A stretch of 64,000 bases of DNA from Fodinibius sp964490705 (GCA_964490705.1 CAZBCG010000001.1:434001-498000), one strand, 5' to 3'; counted from the first letter of the stretch, positions 1-9,434 are shown. Numbers and translations: made by a program. The notes: generated by a model from the sequence alone, not told the origin.

Positions 1-2
1 AG

Positions 3-58
3 GTCATCCTGAACCTGTGCTACAAAGTCTTGGCGTAGTAGTACTTATTTCAGGATCT
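3..58. repeat. REP-like intergenic inverted repeat, copy 1
   Basis: Outer arms ATCCTGAA (6-13) and TTCAGGAT (49-56) are perfectly complementary. A weaker inner pairing (GCTAC / GTAGT) lies between them. The same outer arms recur near 34.4 kb and 57.6 kb, so this is one copy of a dispersed family. It sits downstream of the gmhB-like gene. Confidence 0.6.
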
Positions 59-88
59 GCGTGCTGGTTCCAGCTTCCTCGTTTATTC

Positions 89-655
89 TTAAGATGCACT
101 TTTTGCAGTATCCAGATGTTTAATAACCTGCCCAATATTATCATATGTGCCAATATCGTGTTTCTTTAACCAATTTTTATCCTGATTGGGTTCGTGCCGC
201 GACCGAATAAAAAAGGGCGTTATTCCAAGTTCTATTGCGGGTTTTAAATCGGTGATTTTGTCCCCGGCCATATATGCGTTTTGGAAATCGATATTGTGTT
301 TGGCGGCAGCCTTTTCGAACATTCCGGTGCCGGGCTTGCGGTCATTGGGGGCGAATTGCTCATCGGGATCGTGCTCGGGATGGTGTGGGGCATAAAACCA
401 GTCATCAATATGAATGCCTTTTTGAGCTAGTTTATCATTGACCCAGTTATGAAGCTCCTGAACCTGCTGTTCGGTATATCGCCCGCGGGCAATGCCGGAT
501 TGATTAGTGACAATAATAATTTTGAAATCCTGATTGTTTATCCACCGCAGTGCCTCAATAGCGCCATCACACCACGTCCATTCTTCGGGTGTGTGCACAT
601 AGTTGTAATCAACGTTGATGGTGCCGTCGCGATCGAGAAAAAAAGCGCTATTCAT
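89..655 (-). CDS. gmhB: GmhB-like HAD-family phosphatase
   Basis: A 188-residue HAD-superfamily phosphatase of the D-glycero-D-manno-heptose-1,7-bisphosphate 7-phosphatase / histidinol-phosphatase group. The catalytic motif FLDRDGTIN is at the N-terminus (nucleophile D8, acid/base D10), followed by the IIIVTNQSG motif and the GDKITDL metal-binding motif. Family members act in ADP-heptose synthesis for lipopolysaccharide in the cytoplasm. Typical GmhB carries a Cys/His zinc loop between motifs; here the equivalent stretch (YAPHHPEHDP...NDRKP) keeps the histidines but has no cysteine, so zinc binding is probably lost. The gene is alone and faces away from pyrR. The family is clear; the exact sugar-phosphate substrate is inferred. 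Confidence 0.8.
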   Translation of the reverse strand: MNSAFFLDRDGTINVDYNYVHTPEEWTWCDGAIEALRWINNQDFKIIIVTNQSGIARGRYTEQQVQELHNWVNDKLAQKGIHIDDWFYAPHHPEHDPDEQFAPNDRKPGTGMFEKAAAKHNIDFQNAYMAGDKITDLKPAIELGITPFFIRSRHEPNQDKNWLKKHDIGTYDNIGQVIKHLDTAKSAS

Positions 656-707
656 CGAAGCAGAATATCATTCTTAAATTTGAGGTGATATCATATGCTA
701 ATAATAC

Positions 708-759
708 GGAATGCGCAGCACGAAATAATAAAATAAATTGAGTTACTTTGCGTCATTCC
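708..759 (+). other. possible leader hairpin upstream of pyrR
   Basis: GGAATGCGCA (708-717) can pair with TGCG-T-CATTCC (749-759), leaving one bulged T and an AT-rich loop of about 31 nt. It lies 40 bases before the pyrR start. PyrR in Gram-positive bacteria regulates by binding leader RNA, but no anti-terminator/terminator pair is visible, so a regulatory role is only a possibility. Confidence 0.2.
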
Positions 760-799
760 ATAACTTCATGCAGCAAAAACAAAGACCGAGGACTTTCGT

Positions 800-1345
800 T
801 TGGATAAAGTGAAAATAATGTCGGCCGAAGATTTGAATCGCACCTATATGCGATTTGCCCACCAGTTTTTGGAGCCGCACGACAATCCCCAACAACTTGC
901 GCTTATCGGGATGCAGACGCGTGGCGTATATATGGGCAAGCGGATTGTCCCGCTGATTGAGCAAGAGTTTGGATTTCGGCCCGACTTTGGTGTGCTCGAT
1001 GTTACGTTCTATCGCGATGATTTTCGCACCAAACTGAAAATGCCCCAGGTGAAAGTCACCGAAATTCCTTTTGATCTATACGATCGCGATGTCATCCTGA
1101 TTGATGATGTACTTTATACCGGTCGCACGGTGCGTTCTGCAATGGATGCGCTTATGGATTACGGCCGCCCGCGGACGATCAAGTTTTGCTGCATGGTTGA
1201 TCGCGGACACCGTGAGCTGCCGATTGCTGCCGATTATGTAGGCACGAAATTGCCAACCCACGTGCAAGAAGAGGTTCGCGTAAAAGTTAACGAACTGGAT
1301 GACGAAGATGCTGTCTATGTGGTACAAAATCCGGAGGACGATTAG
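800..1345 (+). CDS. pyrR: PyrR uracil phosphoribosyltransferase / pyr regulator
   Basis: A 181-residue PRTase-fold protein. The PRPP-binding signature VILIDDVLYTGRT (98-110) and the N-terminal SAEDLNRT...RFAHQFLE segment are typical of PyrR. Family members convert uracil plus PRPP to UMP and, in many bacteria, bind pyr mRNA to attenuate transcription when UMP is high. The TTG start is chosen because it gives the standard PyrR N-terminus and has GAGGA about 7 bases upstream; the next ATG (residue 7) would cut into the first helix. The stop codon is 2 bases before pyrB, so both are surely co-transcribed. Whether it is an RNA-binding regulator here cannot be told from sequence. Confidence 0.93.
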   Translation: MDKVKIMSAEDLNRTYMRFAHQFLEPHDNPQQLALIGMQTRGVYMGKRIVPLIEQEFGFRPDFGVLDVTFYRDDFRTKLKMPQVKVTEIPFDLYDRDVILIDDVLYTGRTVRSAMDALMDYGRPRTIKFCCMVDRGHRELPIAADYVGTKLPTHVQEEVRVKVNELDDEDAVYVVQNPEDD

Positions 1346-1347
1346 CA

Positions 1348-2310
1348 ATGGCTGAGGAGATACCGTTAGAAGATACCGACTACGATTTTCCGCATAAGCA
1401 CCTGCTGGGGCTGGCTGATTATTCCAAAGAAGATATTCAATATGTGCTCGACCAAGCGCAGTATTTCCGGGAAATTTTGGACCGCCCCGTCCCTAAAGTA
1501 CCGACCCTTCGCGACAAGACGATTGTTAATCTTTTTTATGAGGATAGCACGCGCACGCGCCTTTCTTTTGAGTTAGCTCAAAAGCGAATGGGCGCCGATG
1601 TCGTTAATTTTTCGAAAGGCTCGTCGAGCGTCACAAAGGGAGAATCCCTGAAAGATACCATCCGAAATATCAGTTCTATGAAGATTGATATGGTGGTGGT
1701 TCGGCATGAAAGTCCCGGCGTACCTCACTTTTTAACGCGCTGTGTGGATGCCGCCATCATCAATGCCGGTGACGGTGCCCATGAACATCCCACACAAGCG
1801 CTGCTGGATATGTTTACTATGCAGCAGGTGCATCCTGATCTTACCAATAAAAATATTGCGATCATCGGTGATATTGCACACAGCCGCGTGGTGCGATCCA
1901 ATGTAATTGGTTTGCTAAAGCTGGGTGCAAATGTTACGGTCTGCGGCCCTAAAACCATGATGCCGGCTTATGTGAACGAGCTCGGTGCGGATGTATCGCA
2001 CGACCTCGATGAAACACTGGGGTGGTGCGATATTGCCATGGCGCTGCGCATTCAGCTGGAGCGCCAGGAGAATGGAACAGAACTGTTTCCAAGCATCCGG
2101 GAGTATCACCAGCTTTTTGGTATTACCAAGAAACATCTCGACAAGTATCCCGATTTTACCATCATGCATCCCGGTCCGGTAAATCGCGGGGTAGAGATGG
2201 AGAGCGAGGTGGCCGACAGTGACCGCTCGATCATTTTAAGTCAGGTAACGAACGGTGTAGCCGTGCGCATGGCGATTCTCTATTTGTTGAGTGGCGGCAC
2301 GCGGGTTTAG
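1348..2310 (+). CDS. pyrB: aspartate carbamoyltransferase catalytic chain
   Basis: A 320-residue aspartate transcarbamoylase, which makes N-carbamoyl-aspartate from carbamoyl phosphate and aspartate in the second step of pyrimidine synthesis. The carbamoyl-phosphate motif STRTR is at 67-71, the mobile-loop lysine at K97 (SSSVTKGES), HPTQAL at 147-152, and a C-terminal MHPGPVNRG motif is present. Length is normal for the catalytic chain. It starts 2 bases after pyrR and ends the short pyr operon: no pyrI, pyrC or carAB follows, so other pathway genes are elsewhere. Confidence 0.96.
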   Translation: MAEEIPLEDTDYDFPHKHLLGLADYSKEDIQYVLDQAQYFREILDRPVPKVPTLRDKTIVNLFYEDSTRTRLSFELAQKRMGADVVNFSKGSSSVTKGESLKDTIRNISSMKIDMVVVRHESPGVPHFLTRCVDAAIINAGDGAHEHPTQALLDMFTMQQVHPDLTNKNIAIIGDIAHSRVVRSNVIGLLKLGANVTVCGPKTMMPAYVNELGADVSHDLDETLGWCDIAMALRIQLERQENGTELFPSIREYHQLFGITKKHLDKYPDFTIMHPGPVNRGVEMESEVADSDRSIILSQVTNGVAVRMAILYLLSGGTRV

Positions 2311-2540
2311 CTGATTTGACAATTCGCTCGCTGTGTTTGAGTGTCTGGATATATTCCCATCCTTCTATTTTTCTAAAGTTACTTTAGCTCTGGAATAGTT
2401 TTCTTACTCAATATTTTTATTCGCTCATCAAGTAACGAGCTGACTCTGCTTTTCTTAACAATAATTTTATCTGCAAACAGAAACTTTTTAGCCTGAGATG
2501 TTGTATGACACAGTTAATATTTATAACTTTGGTCACTTTC

Positions 2541-2553
2541 TGACTGACAGTCA
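2541..2553. promoter_or_regulatory. candidate TetR operator before tetR
   Basis: TGACTGACAGTCA is a perfect palindrome around a single central base, 17 bases before the regulator's ATG. A closely related site (3261-3273) precedes the TolC-like gene; both continue into ATTTT, with 14 of 17 positions the same (2541-2557 against 3261-3277). TetR regulators commonly bind such palindromes next to their own gene. Binding is inferred. Confidence 0.5.
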
Positions 2554-2570
2554 TTTTTAACATAAGTTTC

Positions 2571-3257
2571 ATGGGAAAAGAAGAGCGAAAAGCACGAGAA
2601 AAAGAGCGGCGCCGTAATCAGATTATTGATGCTGCCGAACGAATAATTTTTTCTAAAGGTCTGGAACAGGCCACGATGGATGAAATTGCCGAAGAGGCGG
2701 AGCTCAGTAAGGGAACCCTCTACTTGTATTTCGAAAATAAGACAGAACTCTACATCGCTATTACCCAGCGCGGTTCTGATCTGTTGAATAGTAAGTTTGC
2801 CAAAATCTTTTCCGAAGCCCATGATCAAAAAGGACTGGAGCTCATCCGAAAAATGGGGGAAACCTATCTGAATTTTGTGCAGGAGCATCCTAATTATTTT
2901 ACGGCTTTCATGTATTATGAGTCGCTGAGCGACCTTGAAGCCCTCGAAGAAAGCACCTATGTCGAACAGTGTAATCAGAATAGACGGGAAGCTTTGAACT
3001 TTATGGTCCGTGCGTTGCAGATCGGCATGCAGGATGGGTCGGTAGATGAGCGTTATGAGCCCAAAGAGTTGGCGACCATTATTTTTGCCAGCACAAGAGG
3101 GCTCACCGCCATGGCACATGCCAGTGGAAGAGGGCATCATGCTAAGCTTTTGGAGGAAATTGAAGTGGAGATGAGTACTATATTTGAGAACTTTCTCAAC
3201 TTGTTGATAAAAGGAATGGCCTCCGAAAAGGAATTAAATAACTCGAAAGATAGTTAG
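2571..3257 (+). CDS. TetR/AcrR-family regulator of the RND efflux operon
   Basis: A 228-residue one-component regulator. The N-terminal TetR DNA-binding domain spans roughly residues 15-62 (RRNQIIDAAERIIFSKG..., ATMDEIAEEAELSKGTLYLYF), followed by a helical ligand-binding domain of usual size. It is the first gene of a same-strand run with a TolC-like channel, a membrane-fusion lipoprotein and an RND pump, so it most likely represses that set and itself and is relieved by a pump substrate. Matching palindromic sites precede this gene and the channel gene. The ligand is unknown. Confidence 0.88.
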   Translation: MGKEERKAREKERRRNQIIDAAERIIFSKGLEQATMDEIAEEAELSKGTLYLYFENKTELYIAITQRGSDLLNSKFAKIFSEAHDQKGLELIRKMGETYLNFVQEHPNYFTAFMYYESLSDLEALEESTYVEQCNQNRREALNFMVRALQIGMQDGSVDERYEPKELATIIFASTRGLTAMAHASGRGHHAKLLEEIEVEMSTIFENFLNLLIKGMASEKELNNSKDS

Positions 3258-3260
3258 AAA

Positions 3261-3273
3261 TGACTGTCGTTCA
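3261..3273. promoter_or_regulatory. candidate TetR operator before the efflux genes
   Basis: TGACTGTCGTTCA matches the palindrome before tetR at 10 of 13 positions and is likewise followed by ATTTT. It lies just after the tetR stop codon and about 97 bases before the TolC-like start, where a promoter for the efflux genes would be expected. Function is inferred from the repetition. Confidence 0.42.
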
Positions 3274-3369
3274 TTTTATCTGTAACAAAGGCATATATAT
3301 ACCGTAATGACTTGCCTTGTTACGCACAGATTTAACTGCAAATAACTACACGTAGTAACAAAATTATTT

Positions 3370-4878
3370 ATGTATCCAGCGAATATTCTAAAAATTGGAT
3401 TGTCACTTGTTCTGTTATTGTCGCTATCCACGGCAGTGGTGGCACAACAGGATGCAACACAATCGGGTTTTCAGCAGATTAAAGAAGCGCCGGGCGCTAT
3501 TTCGATTGACCAGGCTATACAAATTGCTCTGGCCAATAATACTGAGATAAAGCGCTCACTCCTTTCGGTGCGCGATGCTGATCAGCAAGTGCGCACGGCA
3601 TGGAGTAATGTGATGCCGGAAATATCATCATCAGCTAATTACACTCGTAATATAGAAGTGCCAGTAACCTTTTTGCCTGGTTCCATTTTAGGAAGAGATC
3701 CTGATAGATTTTACCCTGTTCCATTTAGTCAGGATAATAACTGGCAAGGTGGTTTTACGGTCTCACAAACTATTTTTAACGGACAGGCTTTTGTGGGCGT
3801 AAGTACATCAAGTTTGTACAAGACGGCTCAGTCTGAGGGTATGCGGGCCACCGCGCAAGGTATCGTTACGCAGACACGGATGGCCTATTACCAAGCGTTA
3901 ATTGCCAGAGAGCAGGTCCGGTTGCAGCAAAGTCGGTTAGATCGCGTTCAGGAAAATTTAAAAGATACGAAAAAGAGTTTTGAGCAGGGCTTGGTGGATG
4001 AATATGCCGTAATGCAGCTCGAAGTTCAGCTCGAGAATATTAAGCCTCAACTTACCAGTGCTAAATTCTCTGAAAAAGAGGCCCTCCGCAATTTGTTGAA
4101 TACTATGGGATTGCCGGTTAGTCTAAGCATAGAAGTCAAAGGAGATCTTAGCGATTTCGATATCCAGGCTTCAAATGCATCCGAAGAAGAAAATAAAGCG
4201 CTTAAAAAGATTGACCAGATGACGTCGCTTTCGCTGGAGTCTGATTCTACTCTATTGCAAAGAGCATTTGAAATGCGTGGAGACTTGCGGGTACTTGATA
4301 TCCAGCAGCAACTGCAGCAAAAGCGAATAAAGGCCGAAAAAAGTAAATATTTGCCCAGCATTGTCGCGAATTATAACCTGCAGTGGTCTGCCTCTCAAGC
4401 CGGGAACCCGGTGTTTTTTGGTACGGATCAACAGCGAGCACGCTCTCAGACATTTACGGTTGGAGTGCAACTGCCCATTTTCCAGGGATTTCGTCGAGAT
4501 GCTGCCATCCAGCAGGCTCAAATCCAAAAGAAAGATCTGCAGCTGCAAGAGTACCAGTCTATGCGAAATGCTGAAAATGAAATCACATCAGCAGAAGAAA
4601 GTATTAAGGAAGCCTTCCAGGTTGAGTCGGCTCGCAAGCGGGCGTTAGATTTGGCGCAGGACGGATATGATCGAGCGTTAAAGCGTTACCAGGCTGGACT
4701 GGGATCGCAGCAAGAGGTTACCGATGCAGAGCTCCAGCTGCGAGAAGCTGAGGTAGGTTATGCACAAATGGTATTTAATTATCTGGCAGCCAAAGCCCGG
4801 TACGATCAGGCGGTTGGCAAGGTACCCTTTGTTGAAGAGGATGTTGAACCGATTAAAAAGAAGATTGAACTCGAATAA
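3370..4878 (+). CDS. TolC-family outer-membrane efflux channel
   Basis: A 502-residue TolC-like protein. An N-terminal signal peptide (IGLSLVLLLSLSTAVVAQQ) is followed by two outer-membrane-efflux repeats rich in long helices, e.g. around residues 45-75 and 175-230 and again near 300-340 and 390-470 (Q/E/A-rich coiled coil). Proteins of this family form the outer-membrane exit duct of tripartite pumps. It starts about 112 bases after tetR and is followed after 16 bases by the adaptor, so the three pump components are one operon. Substrate cannot be told from sequence. Confidence 0.9.
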   Translation: MYPANILKIGLSLVLLLSLSTAVVAQQDATQSGFQQIKEAPGAISIDQAIQIALANNTEIKRSLLSVRDADQQVRTAWSNVMPEISSSANYTRNIEVPVTFLPGSILGRDPDRFYPVPFSQDNNWQGGFTVSQTIFNGQAFVGVSTSSLYKTAQSEGMRATAQGIVTQTRMAYYQALIAREQVRLQQSRLDRVQENLKDTKKSFEQGLVDEYAVMQLEVQLENIKPQLTSAKFSEKEALRNLLNTMGLPVSLSIEVKGDLSDFDIQASNASEEENKALKKIDQMTSLSLESDSTLLQRAFEMRGDLRVLDIQQQLQQKRIKAEKSKYLPSIVANYNLQWSASQAGNPVFFGTDQQRARSQTFTVGVQLPIFQGFRRDAAIQQAQIQKKDLQLQEYQSMRNAENEITSAEESIKEAFQVESARKRALDLAQDGYDRALKRYQAGLGSQQEVTDAELQLREAEVGYAQMVFNYLAAKARYDQAVGKVPFVEEDVEPIKKKIELE

Positions 4879-4894
4879 ACGAACTGATTAGACA

Positions 4895-5935
4895 ATGAAG
4901 AAACTATTTGTATTAGCACTAAGCACGCTGATGTTTGCCTCGGCCTGCGGTAATGGACCGGCAACTGAGAATGAGCCGAAAGATAATGCCGTTGCTGTAA
5001 ATGTAGAGGCGGTACAACCAACTACTTTTAAGCACTATCTGAATATTCAGGGCACGGTCGAATCCGATAAAACGATTTCGATTACACCCAAGGTAACGGC
5101 TACTGTAGAACAGATTTTGGTTCAGGCCGGCGACCAGGTACAGAAAGGAGATGTTCTTGCCCAATTGGATGGAGAGGTGACCCGTACTCAGATTGAGGAA
5201 GTGAAATCACAGCTCGAGTTAGCAAAAACTCGGTACGAACGCCAAGAAAACCTACGGGAAGACAATATTGGATCGGAAATACAGCTCTTGGAGATGGAAA
5301 CACAGGTTCGGTCGCTGGAAAATCAGCTGGCTACGCTGCAAGAACAATACGATAACTACGTGATTCGGGCGACTATTGGTGGAACGGTTAACCGCGTTTC
5401 TATTAAAGAGGGTGAAAATGTTGGACCCAGCAGGCCTTCGTTTCAGATTGCCAATTCCGAAGCGTTGAAGGTGACGGCCGAGATTTCTGAATCCTATATT
5501 AATCAAGTAGAAACGACCGATAGCGTTACGATTACACTGCCAAGCATCGACCGGCAGATCACCAAGCCCATTGATGTAGTAAGTAAAGTGATTGATCCGG
5601 CGAATCGTACGTTTGGGATTGAGGTTTATATCCCCAATATCGATGGAATGGTCCACCCCAATATGTTGGCAAAGCTCAGGATCAATGACAGTCGGCAAGT
5701 AAATGTGTTGACGGTTCCGGTTAATATTGTTCAGTCAACCAATGGCGACGGCTATCTGTTTGTGGCTGAACAAAGCGAATCGGGTTGGAGGGCAACACAG
5801 AAAAAGGTAACGCCCGGACCCAGCTATGGTAATGAAATGGTAATTGAGGAAGGATTGGAGCCGGGAGATCGAATTATCACTGTTGGCTATAACGGTCTGA
5901 ATGATGGTGATCCGCTTTCCATCCAAGAAAATTAA
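4895..5935 (+). CDS. RND efflux periplasmic adaptor lipoprotein (MFP/HlyD family)
   Basis: A 346-residue membrane-fusion protein linking pump and outer-membrane channel. The N-terminus MKKLFVLALSTLMFASACG has a lipobox ending at C18, so it is lipid-anchored in the periplasm. A biotinyl/lipoyl-like half (TVEQILVQAGDQVQKGDVLAQLD, near 65-88) precedes a coiled-coil hairpin (near 90-150), then the second half-motif (GGTVNRVSIKEGENV) and beta-barrel region. It lies 16 bases after the channel gene and 20 bases before the pump gene. Confidence 0.92.
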   Translation: MKKLFVLALSTLMFASACGNGPATENEPKDNAVAVNVEAVQPTTFKHYLNIQGTVESDKTISITPKVTATVEQILVQAGDQVQKGDVLAQLDGEVTRTQIEEVKSQLELAKTRYERQENLREDNIGSEIQLLEMETQVRSLENQLATLQEQYDNYVIRATIGGTVNRVSIKEGENVGPSRPSFQIANSEALKVTAEISESYINQVETTDSVTITLPSIDRQITKPIDVVSKVIDPANRTFGIEVYIPNIDGMVHPNMLAKLRINDSRQVNVLTVPVNIVQSTNGDGYLFVAEQSESGWRATQKKVTPGPSYGNEMVIEEGLEPGDRIITVGYNGLNDGDPLSIQEN

Positions 5936-5955
5936 TATAAAACGATTATTCTATA

Positions 5956-8900
5956 ATGAGTTTTAAAGAGTTTAAGCCTTCCAGCATTGCGTTAAATAAT
6001 CGAACGACGGTTTACCTGGTCACGGTGTTAGTGACGTTGGTAGGAATCTTCTCGTATATCATGCTGCCCAAGGAGCAGTTCCCGGAAGTGGAAATTCCCA
6101 TTTTCAATGTGGTGACTATCCAGGCGGGATCTTCGCCTGCTGATGTCGAAAACCTGATTACGCGTCCCCTCGAGCAGGAGCTGCGAAGTATCGACGGTAT
6201 AGATGAAATTAGTAGTGTATCGAAGCAGGCGGCCTCGATTATTACTATTGAGTTCGAGACGAGCAAGGATAAGCTGGTGGCCCAGCAAGAGGTGAACGAT
6301 GCCGTTGAAAAAGCTCGCGGAGATCTTCCTACAAACCTTACCGAAGAGCCCGAGGTTACGGATATAAATTTGGATGATCAGCCCATTCTGAATATCAACC
6401 TGTCGGGGAATTACGATCTGGTACAGCTTAAACAATTTGCTGATCAGATCCAGGATGAAGTGGAAAGCCTCTCTGGAATTAATGAAGCCGAAATTGTGGG
6501 CGCCCTCGAGCCGGAGATCGAAATCAACATGGACTTGCCCAAAATGCTGGCGGCCGGTGTGACTTTTGAGCATGTACGACAAGCGATAGCCAGTACGAAT
6601 GTAACGATTTCGGCTGGTGGACTTGATGTGGGACGTATGGAGCGAGCTGTACGTGTTGACGGTGAAGTGAACAGCGCCGATGATCTTAAAAACCTGGTCG
6701 TCACAAATAACTTGGGTCGGCAGGTTTACTTAAAAGATATAGCTGAAATTAAAAATGGATTTGCCGATCGAGAAAGCTATGCGCGTCTTAATGGAGAAGA
6801 TGTCATTACGCTCAATGTGAAAAAGCAGGGCGGAGCCAATCTTATCGAGATGTCGGAATTGACCGTAGAAACCGTTGAGGAGCTTCGCGAATCTCAACTT
6901 CCCGATGGTTTGGATATCACCTATACGGGCGACCGCTCGCAGGATACGCGCGACAGCGTTTCTAATCTCTTTAATACCGTAATTCTTGGATTCTTCTTTG
7001 TAGTACTGGTGCTCATGTTCATCATGGGGGTACAGAATGCCATTTTTGTAGGACTGGCAATTCCGTTGTCATCGCTCATCGCCTTTGCCGTGATGCCGGG
7101 GATAGAGGGGTACAGTATCAATATGGTGGTGCTGTTTGCTCTTATTTTGGGACTCGGTATCGTGGTGGATAATGCTATTGTGATTGTCGAGAATATCTAC
7201 CGGTATATTACGACCACGGATTACAATAAAATTGAAGCCGCCAAGCGAGCGGCGGGCGAAATTGCCGTACCGGTTATTACGGGTACGCTTACAACTATTG
7301 CTCCCTTTATTCCCCTCTTGTTCTGGACCGGAATAATGGGCCGCTTTATGGTGTATCTGCCTATTACGATTATTTTGACATTGACTGCCTCGCTGGTCGT
7401 GGCGCTGTTTATGAATCCCGTTTTTGCGGTATCCTTTATGGATGCCGATGATGGTCAAACTGACAGTAACGGTGATCATCAAAATAATAAACCGGTATGG
7501 ATCGCCGGAGGGGTATTTGTAGCCATTTCGGCTCTTTTCCACTTGATAAGCCTCCCCTTTGTGGCGAATCTGCTTCTATTCTTGTATCTGCTTTATCTGG
7601 CTGAGCGTTTTGTACTGAAGCCCTTGATTGCAAAATTCAACAAATCGGTACTACCGCGAATACAGGATTCTTACAAGGATATGATCGCCTGGATACTGGA
7701 GGGCAAGCGTCCGTGGTACACCTTGGGATTCACTATTTTGTTTTTGATTGGTAGTGTGGTACTGCTTGTCATTCGGGCGCCCAAAGTGGTGTTCTTTGCC
7801 GAAAGTGAACCCAACTCGGTGTATGTTTATAACGAGCTCCCCACTGGAACTGACCTGGAAGAGACGAACGAGGTGACACGCGAGCTCGAAAAGCGGGTGT
7901 ATGAAGTATTGGGTAAAGATAATCCCGTAGTAAAATCAGTGATTACCAACGTAGCTGTTGGAGCGGCGCCCCCCAACGAGATCGATCAAACGCCAAGTCC
8001 CAACAGAAGTAGAATTGCTATTTCGTTTGTGGATTATCAATACCGTGATGGTGTTTCTACCCAGACCTTAATGGATGAGATTCGGGAAAATGTGAAGGGC
8101 ATTCCCAGCGCCGAAGTTACGGTGGAACAGGAACAGCAGGGACCTCCTTCCGGAAAACCGATCAATATTGAGGTAACGGGAGATGAATTTGATCAGCTGA
8201 TTGGAATTTCGGAGCGATTGACAAATCACATTGAATCGCAGGATATAGAGGGAATTGAGCAACTGCGCACGGATCTGCAGAATAATAATCCCGAAATTAT
8301 AGTGGATATCGATGAAGTGGCAGCCAACAGCTATGGGTTGAGTAATGCCCAGCTGGGGATGGAATTAAACACCGCGTTGCTGGGACAACCGATATCAACG
8401 TATCGCGATCAGGATGAGGAGTACGACATCAGGTTGCGACTTCAGGAAGAGTATCGATCAAATATTACCGATCTGATGAACTTGAAGGTACCAACGCCCA
8501 CAGGTGGCATGGTCCCCATTTCTGCAGTGGCAGATGCAAGGTATGTCTCCAACGTGGGATCCATTAATCGGATTGATCTCAACCGCGTGGTAACGATCTC
8601 CTCGAATGTACTGGAAGGATATAATGCCAACGAAATAAATGCCCAGATTCGTGAATCTCTGGATGGTTTTGAGATTCCCGAGGGCTACAGCGTTTCGTTG
8701 ACTGGTGAGCAGGAAGACCAGGCAGAAGCGGCAAACTTCTTGATGATAGCACTTTTTGCGGCAGTGGCCCTCATCTTTTTGGTACTGGTAGCCCAGTTCA
8801 ATTCTATCGCCAAACCGATCATTATTATGTCTCAGGTAGTATTTAGTTTGATTGGCGTCTTTATCGGTTTCGCAACCTTTGGACTGGATATCTCCGTGGT

Positions 8901-9303
8901 AATGACTGGAATGGGTATTATTGCCGTAGCCGGTATTGTGGTTAAAAACGGAATTATTCTGATTGATTATACTGACATCCTCCGCAACGAAGGGAAAAGC
9001 TTGCGCGAAGCCGTTATCGAAGGTGGAAAAATTCGACTGAATCCGGTTATTCTAACTGCGGCTTCAACAATATTAGGATTGATACCGCTGGCGATAGGGC
9101 TCAATATCGATTTCTACGGGATGTTTGCCAGCCTGGATCCTAATATATATTTCGGTGGCGACAACGCCGATTTCTGGGGATCGCTGGCCTGGACGATCAT
9201 CTTTGGGCTCGGTTTCGCAACATTCCTGACACTCTTTTTGGTACCTTCAATGTACTACATTGGCGTGCAGACCAAACGCAAAGTAAAAGCTTTACTACCC
9301 TGA
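5956..9303 (+). CDS. RND-family multidrug efflux pump subunit (AcrB/HAE1-like)
   Basis: An inner-membrane proton-driven transporter of 1115 residues, slightly longer than AcrB. TM1 (TTVYLVTVLVTLVGIFSYIML) is followed by a large periplasmic pore domain, a TM2-6 block starting near residue 335, a second periplasmic domain and TM8-12. TM4 holds GLGIVVDNAIVIVEN: the first proton-relay aspartate is present while the second position is N, common in non-enterobacterial relatives. The TM10 lysine is present (GIVVKNGII). An extra hydrophobic stretch with a polar linker after TM6 (near 495-560) accounts for part of the extra length. It closes the efflux operon and is followed by a terminator. Confidence 0.93.
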   Translation: MSFKEFKPSSIALNNRTTVYLVTVLVTLVGIFSYIMLPKEQFPEVEIPIFNVVTIQAGSSPADVENLITRPLEQELRSIDGIDEISSVSKQAASIITIEFETSKDKLVAQQEVNDAVEKARGDLPTNLTEEPEVTDINLDDQPILNINLSGNYDLVQLKQFADQIQDEVESLSGINEAEIVGALEPEIEINMDLPKMLAAGVTFEHVRQAIASTNVTISAGGLDVGRMERAVRVDGEVNSADDLKNLVVTNNLGRQVYLKDIAEIKNGFADRESYARLNGEDVITLNVKKQGGANLIEMSELTVETVEELRESQLPDGLDITYTGDRSQDTRDSVSNLFNTVILGFFFVVLVLMFIMGVQNAIFVGLAIPLSSLIAFAVMPGIEGYSINMVVLFALILGLGIVVDNAIVIVENIYRYITTTDYNKIEAAKRAAGEIAVPVITGTLTTIAPFIPLLFWTGIMGRFMVYLPITIILTLTASLVVALFMNPVFAVSFMDADDGQTDSNGDHQNNKPVWIAGGVFVAISALFHLISLPFVANLLLFLYLLYLAERFVLKPLIAKFNKSVLPRIQDSYKDMIAWILEGKRPWYTLGFTILFLIGSVVLLVIRAPKVVFFAESEPNSVYVYNELPTGTDLEETNEVTRELEKRVYEVLGKDNPVVKSVITNVAVGAAPPNEIDQTPSPNRSRIAISFVDYQYRDGVSTQTLMDEIRENVKGIPSAEVTVEQEQQGPPSGKPINIEVTGDEFDQLIGISERLTNHIESQDIEGIEQLRTDLQNNNPEIIVDIDEVAANSYGLSNAQLGMELNTALLGQPISTYRDQDEEYDIRLRLQEEYRSNITDLMNLKVPTPTGGMVPISAVADARYVSNVGSINRIDLNRVVTISSNVLEGYNANEINAQIRESLDGFEIPEGYSVSLTGEQEDQAEAANFLMIALFAAVALIFLVLVAQFNSIAKPIIIMSQVVFSLIGVFIGFATFGLDISVVMTGMGIIAVAGIVVKNGIILIDYTDILRNEGKSLREAVIEGGKIRLNPVILTAASTILGLIPLAIGLNIDFYGMFASLDPNIYFGGDNADFWGSLAWTIIFGLGFATFLTLFLVPSMYYIGVQTKRKVKALLP

Positions 9304-9325
9304 CATAAACCACACAATCCCTGAT

Positions 9326-9359
9326 AAAGGCTCGAACTTGATCGTTCGGGCCTTTTTAT
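9326..9359 (+). terminator. Rho-independent terminator of the efflux operon
   Basis: AGGCTCGAAC and GTTCGGGCCT pair (one G-T wobble) around a short loop and are followed by TTTTATTT, about 25 bases after the pump stop codon. Confidence 0.85.
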
Positions 9360-9434
9360 TTGGGATGACCGGCTCAGTAAAAAATGGTATCTTTGCTCAC
9401 TCAAATTAAGTGAAACTAAAGTTTAAGCCGACTC

